64,000 bases of DNA from Arthrobacter sp. PsM3 (GCF_030433895.1 NZ_JARUXE010000028.1:1-64000); one strand, 5' to 3'. Shown: positions 1 to 9,052, counted from the stretch's first letter. Translations and numbers: made by a program. The notes: generated by a model not told the origin, from the letters alone.

Positions 1-329
1 GCGTCCCGTTCGTGGCCCAGCAGCTCGCCGGCGCCACCGGCCCGATCGTGGCCGTCACCGACTACATGAAGGCCGTCCCGGACCAGATCCGCCAGTTCCT
101 GCCACACCAGTTCGCCTCGCTCGGCGCCGACGGCTTCGGCTTCTCCGACACCCGAGCCGCAGCCCGCCGCTTCTTCAAGAACGACACCCACTCCATTGTG
201 GTGAAGACCCTGCAGCTGCTGGCCTCGCGTGGGGAGGTCGACGGCGGCGTGCCCGCCTACGCGATGGACCGCTACAAGCTCCTGGACGTCAACGCCGGGA
301 CCACCGGCGGAGCGGGAGGCGATGCCTGA
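1..329 (+). CDS. aceE: Pyruvate dehydrogenase E1 component, C-terminal end (partial)
   Basis: Only the last ~109 codons are inside the window; the frame is open from base 3 and the 5' part is cut off. The segment reads VPFVAQQLAGATGPIVAVTD, then a DYMKAVPDQI stretch and a RRFF motif, as in the C-terminal domain of the homodimeric AceE-type E1 found in actinobacteria and enterobacteria. In that family the protein decarboxylates pyruvate with thiamine diphosphate and passes the acetyl group to the lipoyl E2 in the cytoplasm. No catalytic residue can be checked because the N-terminal and middle domains are missing. Identity is by recognition of the conserved tail. Confidence 0.85.
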   Translation, partial: VPFVAQQLAGATGPIVAVTDYMKAVPDQIRQFLPHQFASLGADGFGFSDTRAAARRFFKNDTHSIVVKTLQLLASRGEVDGGVPAYAMDRYKLLDVNAGTTGGAGGDA

Positions 330-348
330 CCCGCGGCGTCCGGGGCGT

Positions 349-360
349 TAGGGTGGGCAG
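349..360 (+). promoter_or_regulatory. Leaderless-type -10 box before the MocA-like gene
   Basis: TAGGGT at 349-354 is followed by six bases and then the ATG at 361, the spacing expected if transcription starts at or next to the A of ATG. No Shine-Dalgarno sequence lies between. I could not identify a good -35 element. Confidence 0.4.
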
Positions 361-987
361 ATGAGCGACCGCGGAGCCCTGAGCCCGAGCCCGACTCCAG
401 GCACGACGGCGGTGCTGCTGGCCGCGGGCGCCGGAACCCGGCTGGGCCGCGGGCCCAAGGCGCTGCTCCCGTTCCGCGGCCGCACCCTCGTGGAAGTTGT
501 GGCCGACGTGCTGCTCGCAGGCGGCTGCCGGGAAGTGGTGGTTGTGCTCGGCGCCAACGCGGCAACGGTCCGGGCAGGCACTGACCTCAGCCTGCACCGG
601 GTCATCGAGAACCCGGACTGGGACACCGGAATGGGCAGCTCGTTCCGGCTCGGAGTTGGCGCGGCGACCCCTGGGGACCATGTGCTCATCGCGCTGGTGG
701 ACCAGCCGGGGCTGACAGCTGAGACCGTCGCCCGGATGCTGGCCTCCCACCGGCCGGGCCGGGTGACGGCGGCCGCCTACGGCGGGCCGGAGGGTGCGCT
801 GCGCCGTGGACATCCGCTGCTCCTGGATGCCGGCCTGCGCGCTGCAGCCGCGGAATCGGCAACGGGCGACGCCGGGGCACGCTTCTTCCTCCAGGCCCAC
901 CCGGAGCTGATCGACCTCGTGGACTGCAGCGACCTCTCCGGCGGCGAGGACCTCGACACCCCCGACCAACTGCACCTCCTCGGCTAG
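361..987 (+). CDS. MocA-like molybdenum cofactor nucleotidyltransferase
   Basis: 208 residues, MobA-like NTP transferase fold. The N-terminal nucleotide loop reads LLAAGAGTRLG-RGPKALLPF (about residues 19-38), and a DQPG motif near residue 119 fits the metal-binding Asp seen in MocA/CoxI-linked cytidylyltransferases. MocA proteins add CMP to molybdopterin to make the MCD cofactor used by xanthine dehydrogenase-type enzymes. A xanthine dehydrogenase operon lies 2.5 kb away, which supports a cofactor role, but the two are not in one operon. The start is chosen because a TAGGGT -10 box ends six bases upstream. Other nucleotidyltransferases share this loop, so the exact substrate is inferred. Confidence 0.7.
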   Translation: MSDRGALSPSPTPGTTAVLLAAGAGTRLGRGPKALLPFRGRTLVEVVADVLLAGGCREVVVVLGANAATVRAGTDLSLHRVIENPDWDTGMGSSFRLGVGAATPGDHVLIALVDQPGLTAETVARMLASHRPGRVTAAAYGGPEGALRRGHPLLLDAGLRAAAAESATGDAGARFFLQAHPELIDLVDCSDLSGGEDLDTPDQLHLLG

Positions 988-1025
988 GCCCCAGCCGCCG
1001 TCGCCCGCCGCCGTACACCACCCAC

Positions 1026-1065
1026 CACAGCACAGCACAGCACAGCACAGCACAGCACAGCACAG
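1026..1065. repeat. Eight tandem copies of CACAG
   Basis: A perfect 5-bp microsatellite, 8 units, sits in the 3' intergenic space between the MocA-like gene and the convergent glycosylase gene. It directly abuts the first copy of the dispersed palindrome. No gene crosses it. Confidence 0.95.
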
Positions 1066-1066
1066 G

Positions 1067-1141
1067 AAACCACAACGCGGGGTCAGATATGGCCCAAAAA
1101 GCGCCCCAACATGGGCCGGATCTGACCCCGCGTTGTGGTTT
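1067..1141. repeat. Dispersed palindrome family 1, copy 1
   Basis: Perfect 22-bp arms (1067-1088 and 1120-1141) carrying the family core AACGCGGGGTCA / TGACCCCGCGTT, with a further imperfect inner stem ATGGCCCA / TGGGCCGG. It lies between convergent genes, and the right arm overlaps the stop codon of the glycosylase gene (1140-1142). It could act as a bidirectional terminator, but there is no U-tract. Confidence 0.9.
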
Positions 1142-1784
1142 AGCGGGAGGGGGCGAGCAGCTCTTCCAGCCCAAGCTTGAAACCGGCCCGGCCGCCATGG
1201 GCGGGATGCCTGATTTTTGGGACGTCCAGGCCGCTCCGCTGCAGGCTCCGGTGCGCGACGTTGCCCACAGCCGCCACCGTTTCGATGGAGAACTCCTCCG
1301 CCAGAGCCTGCCAAAACGGGGTTCCCAGCGCCGCTTCGGCGGCGGTGGGAGTGCGGTTGGACAGCGGCCGACCGGGCACGTGGGTATGCCAGGGGCAGGC
1401 ACTCCAGAGCAGCGGCAGGAACTCCAGTTCGGCCAGCACCTCCCACATCACCGTGGCCGTCGGTTCGGCCGCGACGCCCGCAGCTTCCGCCGGCAGCACG
1501 TATCCCTTGCCCGGCCCGAACAGCCCGAAGCTGTTGGCGGGGCCCTGGAACATCGTGCGGTTGGTAAAGGGAACTCCGGTGATCCCCATGCCCCTGAAGC
1601 CGGGGGCTTCCCCCAGCAGCAGCACTTTCGGGGAGCGGTCCAGCATTTCGCGCAGGTAGATCGCCAGGTTCCGCTGGCGCAGGGAATTGCCGGGCACGGT
1701 GTGGTCGAAGAAGTTGTTGCACGCCGGCCCTGTTTCCACAGCCGCGAGCCGGTCAATAAAGCCCTCGATGAAAGATGAAGTCAT
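1140..1784 (-). CDS. Uracil-DNA glycosylase superfamily protein
   Basis: About 214 residues. The conserved GEAPG motif (about residue 59) with following G-GITGVPF is typical of the family 4/5-like UDG superfamily, and a late GNVAH/HPAHGG-type region fits the C-terminal active-site loop. Such proteins excise deaminated or damaged bases or, in some subfamilies, act on other small substrates. I chose the ATG at 1784, 33 bases inside the longest frame, because AAGGAA lies about ten bases upstream. The gene is convergent with the MocA-like gene and its stop codon overlaps the arm of a palindrome. The subfamily and substrate are not determined. Confidence 0.65.
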   Translation of the reverse strand: MTSSFIEGFIDRLAAVETGPACNNFFDHTVPGNSLRQRNLAIYLREMLDRSPKVLLLGEAPGFRGMGITGVPFTNRTMFQGPANSFGLFGPGKGYVLPAEAAGVAAEPTATVMWEVLAELEFLPLLWSACPWHTHVPGRPLSNRTPTAAEAALGTPFWQALAEEFSIETVAAVGNVAHRSLQRSGLDVPKIRHPAHGGRAGFKLGLEELLAPSR

Positions 1785-1878
1785 TCGGTGCCCGTTCCTT
1801 GGCAGCTCATAGGTCACTCAGACTATCCGGGCCGCTTCGCCGCCGGCACAGGCTGCCGCGCCGCTTTAGCATGGGGAC

Positions 1879-2400
1879 ATGACGGACATGACCATCTTCA
1901 CGGTGGGGCACTCCACGCATCCGATCGACGAGTTCATCGGCATCCTGAAGGCCCACGGCGTCAGGAAGCTGGTCGATGTGCGCACCGTCCCGAAGTCGCG
2001 GCACAACCCGCAGTTCAACGCGGATGCCCTGGCGGCGAGCGTGCGGGCCAGCGGGATCACCTACCGGCGGATGGCATCCCTTGGCGGCCTGCGGCACGCC
2101 CGAAAGGACAGCCCCAACGGCGCCTGGCGGAACGCGTCGTTCCGGGGCTACGCCGACTATATGCAGACCGGGGAATTTTCCACAGCCATCGCCGAGCTGG
2201 TGGCGCGCGGGCGGAGCAACAATCTGGCGATCATGTGCGCGGAGGCCGTCCCGTGGCGTTGCCACCGCTCGCTGATCGGTGACGCGCTCCTGGTCCGGAA
2301 CGTCGAGGTGCTGGACATCATGACGGAAAAGTCGGCCAGACCCCACACCCTCACCTCCTTCGCACGCGTTGAGGGAGAGCGGGTCTGGTATCCGGGCTAG
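1879..2400 (+). CDS. DUF488 family protein
   Basis: 173 residues. The N-terminal FTVGHSTHPIDEFIGIL and VDVRTVPKSRHNPQF segments, the RRMASLGGLR segment and the CAEAVPWRCHR motif (about residue 123-133) are the hallmarks of DUF488. The family is widespread and its biochemical role is not established; the conserved Cys-Arg-His residues suggest a ligand or nucleotide-binding site. A TAGCAT box (1867-1872) ends six bases before the ATG, so the mRNA is probably leaderless. It is convergent with the downstream aldo/keto reductase, with palindrome copy 2 between them. Confidence 0.8.
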   Translation: MTDMTIFTVGHSTHPIDEFIGILKAHGVRKLVDVRTVPKSRHNPQFNADALAASVRASGITYRRMASLGGLRHARKDSPNGAWRNASFRGYADYMQTGEFSTAIAELVARGRSNNLAIMCAEAVPWRCHRSLIGDALLVRNVEVLDIMTEKSARPHTLTSFARVEGERVWYPG

Positions 2401-2418
2401 CGTCCGGCACTCCCACCA

Positions 2419-2481
2419 CAACGCGGGGTCAGATCCGGCCCATGGATCACGTCAACATGGGCCGGATCTGACCCCGCGTTG
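2419..2481. repeat. Dispersed palindrome family 1, copy 2
   Basis: Perfect 25-bp arms (2419-2443 and 2457-2481) around a 13-base loop, between the convergent DUF488 and aldo/keto reductase genes. The outer half matches copies 1, 3 and 4; the inner half (GATCCGGCCCAT) is specific to this copy. Confidence 0.95.
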
Positions 2482-2495
2482 GTTTGGGGGAGGGG

Positions 2496-3479
2496 CTACC
2501 AGCGGGGGTGGATCGATTCGCGGAAGTAGCGGTCGTAGATTTCGTGGACGCCGACGTCGAACGTTGCGTCGATCCCGCTGACCCCCGCCGCTTCGGCGTT
2601 GGCGCGGGCCTGGTCCGGGTTCCGCGCGCCGGGGATCACCGTGCTGACACCGTCCTGCGCCGCGATCCAGGCGATGGCCGCCTGGGCGGTGCTGACGCCG
2701 TCGGGCACCAGTTCCTCGAACTCGGCCACCGCTTTGAGGCCCTGCCCGAAATCCACGCCGGAGAAGGTCTCCCCGACGTCGAACGCCGAGCCGGTGCGGT
2801 TGTAGTTCCGGTGGTCGTCCGCGGCGAAGGACGTGTCCGCGGTGTACTTGCCGGACAGCAGCCCCGAGGCGAGCGGCACCCGGGCGATGATCCCGACGCC
2901 GGCAGCCTGCGCCGCGGGCAGCACCGCGTCCAGCGGCTTGAGCCGGAAGGCGTTGAGGATGATCTGCACGGTGGCCGTGCCTTCGTGGCGCATGGCCTCG
3001 AGAGCTTCGTCGGTCCGCTCCACGCTGACGCCGTAGTTCCGGATGGCCCCCTCGGCCACGAGCGTGTCCAGGGCGTCGTAGACTTCGGCGCTGCTGTACA
3101 CGGCGGTGGGCGGGCAGTGCAGTTGGACCAGGTCCAGCTGCTCGACGCCCAGGTTGCGCCGGGACCGGTCGGTCCACGCGCGGAAGTTGGGGAGGTTGTA
3201 GTTCTCCGGCAGCTGCTCCGCCCGGCGGCCCATCTTCGTGGCCACCGTGATGTCCAGGCCCGGGTTGCCGGCCAGGAATGCGCCGATGGCCTGTTCGCTG
3301 CGGCCGTCGCCGTAGACGTCCGCGGTGTCGAAGAACGTGACACCGGCGTCCGCGGAGGCGGCCAGGATGGCCTGCGCCTGCGCGGGATCCACATTGCCCC
3401 AGTCCGCGCCCAGCTGCCAGGTCCCCAGCCCGACAATGGAGACGTTCCGTCCGGTCTTGCCTAAGATTCGCTGTTCCAT
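2496..3479 (-). CDS. Aldo/keto reductase
   Basis: 327 residues, full-length (beta/alpha)8 NADPH-dependent oxidoreductase. Visible landmarks are GLGTWQLG near the N-terminus, the FFDTADVYG motif with catalytic Asp and Tyr, a Lys in VATKMGRR, the His in QLHCPP, and the cofactor-binding VIPGARNPDQA near the C-terminus. Two adjacent ATGs are possible. I prefer the second (3479) because a TATAGT box (3491-3486 on the minus strand) ends exactly six bases before it, the usual leaderless spacing; the first gives one more residue. Substrate unknown. The gene lies between two palindrome copies. Confidence 0.85.
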   Translation of the reverse strand: MEQRILGKTGRNVSIVGLGTWQLGADWGNVDPAQAQAILAASADAGVTFFDTADVYGDGRSEQAIGAFLAGNPGLDITVATKMGRRAEQLPENYNLPNFRAWTDRSRRNLGVEQLDLVQLHCPPTAVYSSAEVYDALDTLVAEGAIRNYGVSVERTDEALEAMRHEGTATVQIILNAFRLKPLDAVLPAAQAAGVGIIARVPLASGLLSGKYTADTSFAADDHRNYNRTGSAFDVGETFSGVDFGQGLKAVAEFEELVPDGVSTAQAAIAWIAAQDGVSTVIPGARNPDQARANAEAAGVSGIDATFDVGVHEIYDRYFRESIHPRW

Positions 3480-3503
3480 CATCCGACTATAGGCCGGAAC
3501 CCA

Positions 3504-3564
3504 AACGCGGGGTCAGCTACGGCCCAAGAAACCCTACAACATGGGCCGTACCTGACCCCGCGTT
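3504..3564. repeat. Dispersed palindrome family 1, copy 3, overlapping the xdh stop codon
   Basis: 23-bp arms (3504-3526 and 3542-3564) with one mismatch. Unlike the other copies it is partly coding: read on the minus strand, the right arm encodes the residues ATRGQVRPM and the loop contains the TAG stop of the xanthine dehydrogenase subunit at 3534-3536. Confidence 0.9.
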
Positions 3565-6542
3565 GCTAGTGGCGGGAGGGGGGTGAGGCCGGCTTCCTTC
3601 AGGGCCAGGTAGATTTTGTCCCGGGCGATGGGCAGCTCCGCGAACCGGACCCCCGTGGCGTTCCGGATGGCGTTGGCCAGTGCCGGCGCCACCGGGTTGA
3701 ACGGGCTCTCGCTCATGGATTTCGCCCCCAGCGGGCCCAGCTTGTCGATCGTGTCGGCGAAGTACACCTCGCTGCGCGGCACGTCCGCGAAGGACGGGAT
3801 GTGGTACTGCCGGAGGATGTCCGTGGTGACCCGCCCGGCGTCGTCCACCCGGACCTCCTCATACAGCGCCGCACCGAGCGCCTGCGCAATGCCGCCCTCG
3901 ATCTGCCCTCGGCACTGCCGCGGGTTGACCACCACGCCGGCGTCGGCGGCCTGCACACTCTGCAGGATCCGCAACTCCCCCGTCCCGGTGTTCACGGCCA
4001 CCCGGAAACCGTGGACGTTGAACGCCACCGACCGCGGCGTCCCGCCCCAGTGCCCCTCCGCGGAAAGTTCGACGCCGGCCGCCGCGGCGGCGGCGTGCAG
4101 TTCCGCCAGCGGCACCCGGGTTCCCTCGCAGGCGACGGCGTCGTCCTCCAGCACGCACCCGGAGGACTGGACCTGCCGGATGCGTGCGGCGAAGGCACGG
4201 ATCCGCACGGCCAGTTCCTCGGCCGCGGCCAGGGTGGCTTTCCCGGCCACCACCGTCCCGGCCGAGCCGAACGCGCCGGAATCGTGTTCCACGAGGTCGG
4301 TGTCGGACTGCCGGACCGTGATCCGGCCCGCGGTGGTGGACAGCGCAGTGGCGGCGAGCTGGGCATGCACCGTGGTGGTGCCATTGCCGAATTCCGCGGT
4401 CCCCACGTCCACCTGGTAGGTCCCGTCGGGCAGAAGCCGGAGCCGGGAGTGCGCGAAGTGGCCGCGCGGCGGGACGGTGGCGATCATGGACAGTGCCGAG
4501 CCCTCCCCGGTGACCCAATCCGGGCCGAGGTCGTCGAGTCCGGCGGCCCGGTAGCGTTCCCGGCCGCGCTCCAAGGCGTCCTGCACCAGGCGCGTGCACT
4601 GGTCCAGCCCGTAGCTGCCGTAGAGCACGTCCTCTTCCGGGTCCGGGTGGGTGGAGAGCATGTCGTCACCCTCGCGGACCATGTTGCGGCGGCGGAATTC
4701 CATCGGGTCCATGCCGATCCCGGCGGCGAGCTCGTCGACGGCGGACTCGATCGCGAAGATCATCTGGCTCAGCCCGTAGCCGCGGAAGGCGCCGGAGGGC
4801 ACGGTGTGGGTGTAGACCGCGTGCGCGTCGACCTTCTTGTTGGCGCAGTTGTAGACGGCCAGGGATTCGCCGCAGCCGTGAAACATCACTCCCACGGAAT
4901 GGTTGCCGTAGGCTCCGGCGTTGGTCAGCACGTCCAGCTGCAGGGCGGTCAGCTGGCCCGCCTGGCTGGCGGCGGCCTTGAGCCGGATGGTGAACGGGTG
5001 CCGGGTGGTGGAGGCCGTGAACTGCTCGGTGCGGGTGAATTCGAGCTGCACCGGGCGCCGCAGTTTCAGCGCGGCGAGGGCGACGATGTCCTCGGTGAGG
5101 ACTTCCTGTTTGCCGCCGAAGCCGCCGCCGACCCGTCCCGCCACGACCCGGATCCTGTCCCCCGGCAGGCCGAAGACCCGGCCCAGGGTGCGCCGGACCA
5201 GGAAGGGCACCTGGCTGGAGGTGCGGATCTGGAGCCGGCCGCCGCCGTCGATCGAGGCGATGGCGGCGTGGGTCTCCAGTGCAGTGTGCTGCACGCGCTG
5301 CGTGCGGTAGGTGCGCTCGTGGATGAAGTCCGCTGCCGCGAAGGCCGCCGCGACGTCGCCGAGTTCGGAGTGCAGCTCGGCCACGACGTTCCGTTCCGGC
5401 CGGACGATGCGTGTGGTGGCGGCGTCCTTGTCCCCGTGGACCAGCGGGGCGCCGGGGCGCATCGCGTCCTGCGGCGTGAACACGGCGTCCAGCACCTGGT
5501 ACTCCACTTTCAGCGCCCGGACGCCGGCTTCCGCCGCGGCGACGGTGTCGGCGGCGACAGCGGCGATCCGCTGCCCGACGAACCGGACGACGTCGTCCAG
5601 GACCCGGGTGTCGTCCGGGTCGTCGGTATAGAGCTCGTGCTGCGCGGTGGAAAACAGCTGCGCGGGCGAGTCCTCGTGGGTGAAGACCGCCGCCACGCCG
5701 GGAATCCGCAGGGCTTCGGTGGCGTCGATGGACAGCACGCGGGCGTGGGAGTGCGGGGAGCGCAGCAGCTTCAGGTGCAGCAGCCCCGGAAGCTCCGACG
5801 CCGGCACGTCCAGGGTGAAGCGCGCCGCGCCGGTTACGATCGCCCGGCCGGCGGGCGCCGGGACGTCGTCGCCGAGCCGGCCGGAACGCGGATCGGGCTG
5901 GCCTTCGCCGGTCGTCCCGGACCCCGGCACCGCGGGGTCCGGGTGGCTGGATTCGCCGTACGCGGCCTCGCCGCAGACTGCGTCCGCAATGGCCCGGTAG
6001 CCGGTGCAGCGGCACAGGTTCCCCTTGAGGTTCCGCGGCAGGTCCGCCTTCTGCGCCTCGTCGAAGGTGGCCGCCGTCATCACCATACCGGCGGTGCAGA
6101 ATCCGCATTGGAATCCCTGCCGGTCCAGGAACTGCTGCTGCATCGGATGGAGGGCGCCGGAGGGCGCCGTCGGGTCTGTGTCGCCCCCGCGGGAGGCAGC
6201 CCGGTCCGGGGCCGCCGCGCCGGAGGCCGTCCCGATCGTTTCGCTCCCCCCGGAGGCCGTCCCGATCGTTTCGCTCCCCCCGGAGGCTCCGGAGGTGCGG
6301 GCAAGCCCCTCGACGGTGGTGACGGCGTGGCCCCCGGCCCGGACGGCCGGGTAGATGCAGCTGTGCACAGGAGTGCCGTCCACGTGGACCGTGCAGGCGC
6401 CGCAGTCGCCGCCGTCGCAGCCCTTTTTGACGCCGAAGGTGCCCTGTTCGCGCAGGAAGGTGCGCAGGCACTGGCCGGGACGGGGTTCCGCCTCGGCCGG
6501 GACGCCGTTGATTTCGATGGCCCGGTCGGTCCGGTTGGACAT
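3534..6542 (-). CDS. Xanthine dehydrogenase, fused FeS and molybdopterin subunit
   Basis: 1002 residues combining the small iron-sulfur and large molybdenum subunits of the xanthine oxidase family. The plant-type [2Fe-2S] domain has Cys42, 47, 50 and 62; the second cluster domain has QCGFC (146-149) and NLCRCTGY (177, 179). From about residue 225 the Moco domain follows, with [10 protein letters not shown], an AFRGYG motif and the late KSMSE segment carrying the putative catalytic Glu. Together with the FAD subunit it should oxidise hypoxanthine/xanthine to urate. A 40-50 residue low-complexity insert with a duplicated [10 protein letters not shown] separates the two FeS domains. The start lies 2 bases after the FAD subunit stop. 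The last ten codons lie in a palindrome. Close relatives acting on other heterocycles cannot be excluded. Confidence 0.88.
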   Translation of the reverse strand: MSNRTDRAIEINGVPAEAEPRPGQCLRTFLREQGTFGVKKGCDGGDCGACTVHVDGTPVHSCIYPAVRAGGHAVTTVEGLARTSGASGGSETIGTASGGSETIGTASGAAAPDRAASRGGDTDPTAPSGALHPMQQQFLDRQGFQCGFCTAGMVMTAATFDEAQKADLPRNLKGNLCRCTGYRAIADAVCGEAAYGESSHPDPAVPGSGTTGEGQPDPRSGRLGDDVPAPAGRAIVTGAARFTLDVPASELPGLLHLKLLRSPHSHARVLSIDATEALRIPGVAAVFTHEDSPAQLFSTAQHELYTDDPDDTRVLDDVVRFVGQRIAAVAADTVAAAEAGVRALKVEYQVLDAVFTPQDAMRPGAPLVHGDKDAATTRIVRPERNVVAELHSELGDVAAAFAAADFIHERTYRTQRVQHTALETHAAIASIDGGGRLQIRTSSQVPFLVRRTLGRVFGLPGDRIRVVAGRVGGGFGGKQEVLTEDIVALAALKLRRPVQLEFTRTEQFTASTTRHPFTIRLKAAASQAGQLTALQLDVLTNAGAYGNHSVGVMFHGCGESLAVYNCANKKVDAHAVYTHTVPSGAFRGYGLSQMIFAIESAVDELAAGIGMDPMEFRRRNMVREGDDMLSTHPDPEEDVLYGSYGLDQCTRLVQDALERGRERYRAAGLDDLGPDWVTGEGSALSMIATVPPRGHFAHSRLRLLPDGTYQVDVGTAEFGNGTTTVHAQLAATALSTTAGRITVRQSDTDLVEHDSGAFGSAGTVVAGKATLAAAEELAVRIRAFAARIRQVQSSGCVLEDDAVACEGTRVPLAELHAAAAAAGVELSAEGHWGGTPRSVAFNVHGFRVAVNTGTGELRILQSVQAADAGVVVNPRQCRGQIEGGIAQALGAALYEEVRVDDAGRVTTDILRQYHIPSFADVPRSEVYFADTIDKLGPLGAKSMSESPFNPVAPALANAIRNATGVRFAELPIARDKIYLALKEAGLTPLPPLATRGQVRPML
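6221..6280. repeat. Perfect 30-bp tandem duplication inside the xdh gene
   Basis: Two identical 30-bp units (6221-6250, 6251-6280) plus a seven-base partial third. The length keeps the frame and encodes [10 protein letters not shown] twice, in the linker between the two FeS domains. Confidence 0.95.
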
Positions 6543-6544
6543 GC

Positions 6545-7543
6545 TCAGGCCCCTTCCTGCTCCGGCATACCCTGCTGTGGCGCAGCCTGCCGTGGCGCAG
6601 CCTGCGGTGTAACGGTGTGCCGTGGGCGGGCCGCCGCACCCTGCGGGGGCCAGAAGTCCCCGGACACGCGGACCGGCGGGACCCCGGCCGGGGATGCCAG
6701 TTCGTCCCTGATTTCCTCCGCCAGCCGGTAGGTCATGTCCTTCCGCCAGGCGGGCAGGCCGTGGATGTCATCGTGGTAGAGCCCGTCCGGAATGGCGGCG
6801 TCTAGGGCTTCGACCAGGGCCGCCTGCGACGTCGCGGCGCCGTCCGGCGCGGCGAAGCGCAGCTGCACGGGGCGTGTGGTGGCAGCGGTGACCGTCAGGA
6901 CCAGGCTGCCGTCGGCGTCGAGCCTGCCGATCAGCAGCACCCCCGACCGGCCCAGGTTGCTGAGCGACAGCCGGCGGAAGGCCACCCGGGAGGCAAGGGC
7001 CGACGCCGGCAGCTGGATCTTGCGGAGCAGCTCGCCGGGTGCCAGGCAGTTGCGTCCGTCCCCGGTGACGAAGTCCGCGACCGGGACGGTGCGGCTGGCG
7101 CCGCCCGGTCCGAGCACCGTGGCCACACCGTCCAGGGCCGCGCAGAGCGAGGTCATGGGTCCGGCCGGCAGGGACGTGCAGAGGTTGCCGCCCACGGTGG
7201 ACATGTTCCAGACCTTGAACGAGGCCACGAAGGAGTCACAGCAGGGCCGGACCAGCTCCAGGGCGGGCCAGCCGGCCGCGTGCGAGCGGCCGGTGTCACC
7301 GGCGGGAAGCGCATAGAGTTCCGCGACGGTGCAGGTGGCCGCGAGCTCGATCCCGGCATCGGACACGGTGACGGCCGGCCAGCCGGTCGAGCCGAGGTCC
7401 AGCAGCCGCCTCAGCGGGTCCTTGCCAAAGGCGAAGCTGCCGTAGGAAAACAGCACGGTGCCGCCGGCCAGCCAGGCGTCGCCGGCGCGCCAGTCGGCCG
7501 GGTCCTCGGTGCGGACCACGGCCTCGATGGTGTTCATGTCCAT
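6545..7543 (-). CDS. Xanthine dehydrogenase FAD-binding subunit
   Basis: 332 residues from the ATG at 7543 (or 330 from 7537, which overlaps the xdhC stop as ATGA). GGAG sits five bases before the first ATG. The [10 protein letters not shown] segment near the N-terminus and the [16 protein letters not shown] segment are the two FAD-binding loops of CO dehydrogenase/xanthine dehydrogenase medium subunits. The subunit would pass electrons from the FeS clusters to NAD or another acceptor. The C-terminus is a Pro/Gln/Ala-rich tail with repeated QAAP units, absent from typical homologues. It lies between xdhC and the fused catalytic subunit in one operon. Confidence 0.88.
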   Translation of the reverse strand: MDMNTIEAVVRTEDPADWRAGDAWLAGGTVLFSYGSFAFGKDPLRRLLDLGSTGWPAVTVSDAGIELAATCTVAELYALPAGDTGRSHAAGWPALELVRPCCDSFVASFKVWNMSTVGGNLCTSLPAGPMTSLCAALDGVATVLGPGGASRTVPVADFVTGDGRNCLAPGELLRKIQLPASALASRVAFRRLSLSNLGRSGVLLIGRLDADGSLVLTVTAATTRPVQLRFAAPDGAATSQAALVEALDAAIPDGLYHDDIHGLPAWRKDMTYRLAEEIRDELASPAGVPPVRVSGDFWPPQGAAARPRHTVTPQAAPRQAAPQQGMPEQEGA

Positions 7544-8871
7544 GGCATCTCCTGGTTCTGCGGGGTGCGGGCCTGAGGGGTGCGGGCCGGCAGCGTGCGG
7601 ACCGGCAGTGTGCCGGCCGGAGGGGCGGCGGTACTGCCCTGGCCGGCGCGCTGGTGGATCGGTCCGCTCCCGTGTTTCAGGGACAGCCCGCGGGCGGACC
7701 GGGTACGGCTGGCCACCAGTTCCGCGGTGATGGACACCGCCACTTCGGCCGGGGTGACCGCTCCCAGGTCCAGCCCGATCGGCGAATGCAGCCGGGACAG
7801 GTCGACGGCAGTGACCCCCGCCGCAAGAAGTAAATCGACACGCTGGACGTGGCTCCGCCGCGATCCCAGGGCCCCGACGTAGGCCAGGTCCAGGCCCAGC
7901 GCGGTCTGCAGCAGGGGGATGTCGAACTTGGGATCGTGGGTGAACACGCACACGACGGTCCGGGCATCGACGCGGCCGGCGGCGGCTTCGGCGGCCAGAT
8001 AGCGGTGCGGCCAGGCGGTGACCACCTGGTCCGCGCCGGCAAAGCGTGACTGGCTTGCGAAGGCGGGCCGGGCGTCGCACAAAGTGACGTGGTAGCCGAG
8101 CAGCCGGGCGGCAGGCAGCAGGGCCGCGCCGAAGTCGTTGGCGCCGAACACCAGCATCCGGGCCGCCGGCAGCCGGCTCTCCACCAGCAGGGTGATCGGC
8201 CCCGGCCTGGTGCGGGCGTTTTGTGGCACGGCTGTGCCGGCAAGGCAGCCCTCCGGCGTGGCAAGCCGGACCAGCCCGGTCCGGCCGCCGCGAAGCAGGG
8301 GCTCCAGCTGGGCAGCGGCCGCCAGCAGCAGCGGATGTTCCCCGTCCCCGGCAACCCCCAGCATTGCGGCCACGGCCCCGGACTGCGCCACCTGGTAGCT
8401 GCCCGGGTCCGGGGTGATGACGGCGCCGGCACCTCCCGGGGAGCCGGAACCTGCCCGGGAATGGTCATCCAGCCGGCGGATGAGCGCCAGTCCGGCGGCG
8501 GGATCGTGCGCGTCCAGTGCCTGCAGGCTGTCCAGGCGGAGGCCCCCGCCGGCGTCGGGCAGCAGTTCGATGTGGATTTCCGGCTCACCGCCGCAGGTGA
8601 GTCCGACGGCGAACGCGTCCTCGGCGCTGTAGCCAAAGAACTCCCGGCGCGGGCCGCCGTCGGCCATCACCTCAAAGGCCGCAGCCACGACGGCGCCCTC
8701 GACGCAGCCGCCGGACAGGCTGCCCAGGACGTCGCTGGACTCGGACACCAGCATGGAGGTTCCCACCGGGCGCGGCACGGAACCGCCGGCACCGACAACT
8801 GTGGCCACGGCGCAGCGCTCACCGGCGGCTGCCGGCCGCCGGGCTGCCAGCGCGGGCATCAGATCCAGCAC
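7534..8871 (-). CDS. xdhC: XdhC/CoxI family molybdoenzyme maturation protein
   Basis: 445 residues. The N-terminal XdhC domain shows VVGAGGSVPRPVG and SGGCVEG; the C-terminal Rossmann domain begins at ARMLVFGANDFG and contains VFTHDPKFD, YVGALGSRRSH and RLHSPIGLDLG. XdhC proteins bind the sulfurated molybdenum cofactor and insert it into xanthine dehydrogenase. The start is GTG with AAGGGGG seven bases upstream. About 30 C-terminal residues (repeats of LPART/TPQ type, DNA 7562-7621) are extra relative to the family. First gene of the three-gene minus-strand xdh operon, overlapping the next gene. No operator of the ureide type is seen upstream. Confidence 0.88.
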   Translation of the reverse strand: MLDLMPALAARRPAAAGERCAVATVVGAGGSVPRPVGTSMLVSESSDVLGSLSGGCVEGAVVAAAFEVMADGGPRREFFGYSAEDAFAVGLTCGGEPEIHIELLPDAGGGLRLDSLQALDAHDPAAGLALIRRLDDHSRAGSGSPGGAGAVITPDPGSYQVAQSGAVAAMLGVAGDGEHPLLLAAAAQLEPLLRGGRTGLVRLATPEGCLAGTAVPQNARTRPGPITLLVESRLPAARMLVFGANDFGAALLPAARLLGYHVTLCDARPAFASQSRFAGADQVVTAWPHRYLAAEAAAGRVDARTVVCVFTHDPKFDIPLLQTALGLDLAYVGALGSRRSHVQRVDLLLAAGVTAVDLSRLHSPIGLDLGAVTPAEVAVSITAELVASRTRSARGLSLKHGSGPIHQRAGQGSTAAPPAGTLPVRTLPARTPQARTPQNQEMPWT

Positions 8872-8968
8872 GGCTGCACCCCCTTTCCGCGTGCGGCGTT
8901 GGTGTGCACATTCTCGTTCGTATCACTGGCCGGGGGAAGCGCCGCCCCGGCCGGGTCCACCGGAAATC

Positions 8969-9028
8969 CGCTGCGGTTTCGGACTGCCGCGCCCGGGATC
9001 CGCGCCGCGATTGTCCGTAAGCGCAGCG
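8969..9028. repeat. Dispersed palindrome family 2, copy 1
   Basis: 16-bp arms (8969-8984 and 9013-9028) with two mismatches, containing TTTCGGAC and GTCCG, and a central CCCGGGATCC. A related copy lies at 27109-27170. It sits between guanine deaminase and xdhC, downstream of the former. Confidence 0.75.
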
Positions 9029-9052
9029 AAACCCGCACGCCGGCCACGGGTC

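Noticed and set aside
1026..1141. Repeat cluster as a CRISPR array
   Set aside because: The pentamer repeats have no spacers and the neighbour is a single palindrome; no cas genes.
3801..6731. 976-codon open frame on the plus strand opposite the xdh gene
   Set aside because: Shadow of a gene with intact FeS and Moco motifs on the other strand.
8872..8968. Ureide operator in front of the xdh operon
   Set aside because: The xdhC upstream region has ATACGAACGAGAATG but no left half-site and no 21-bp partner; too weak to call.
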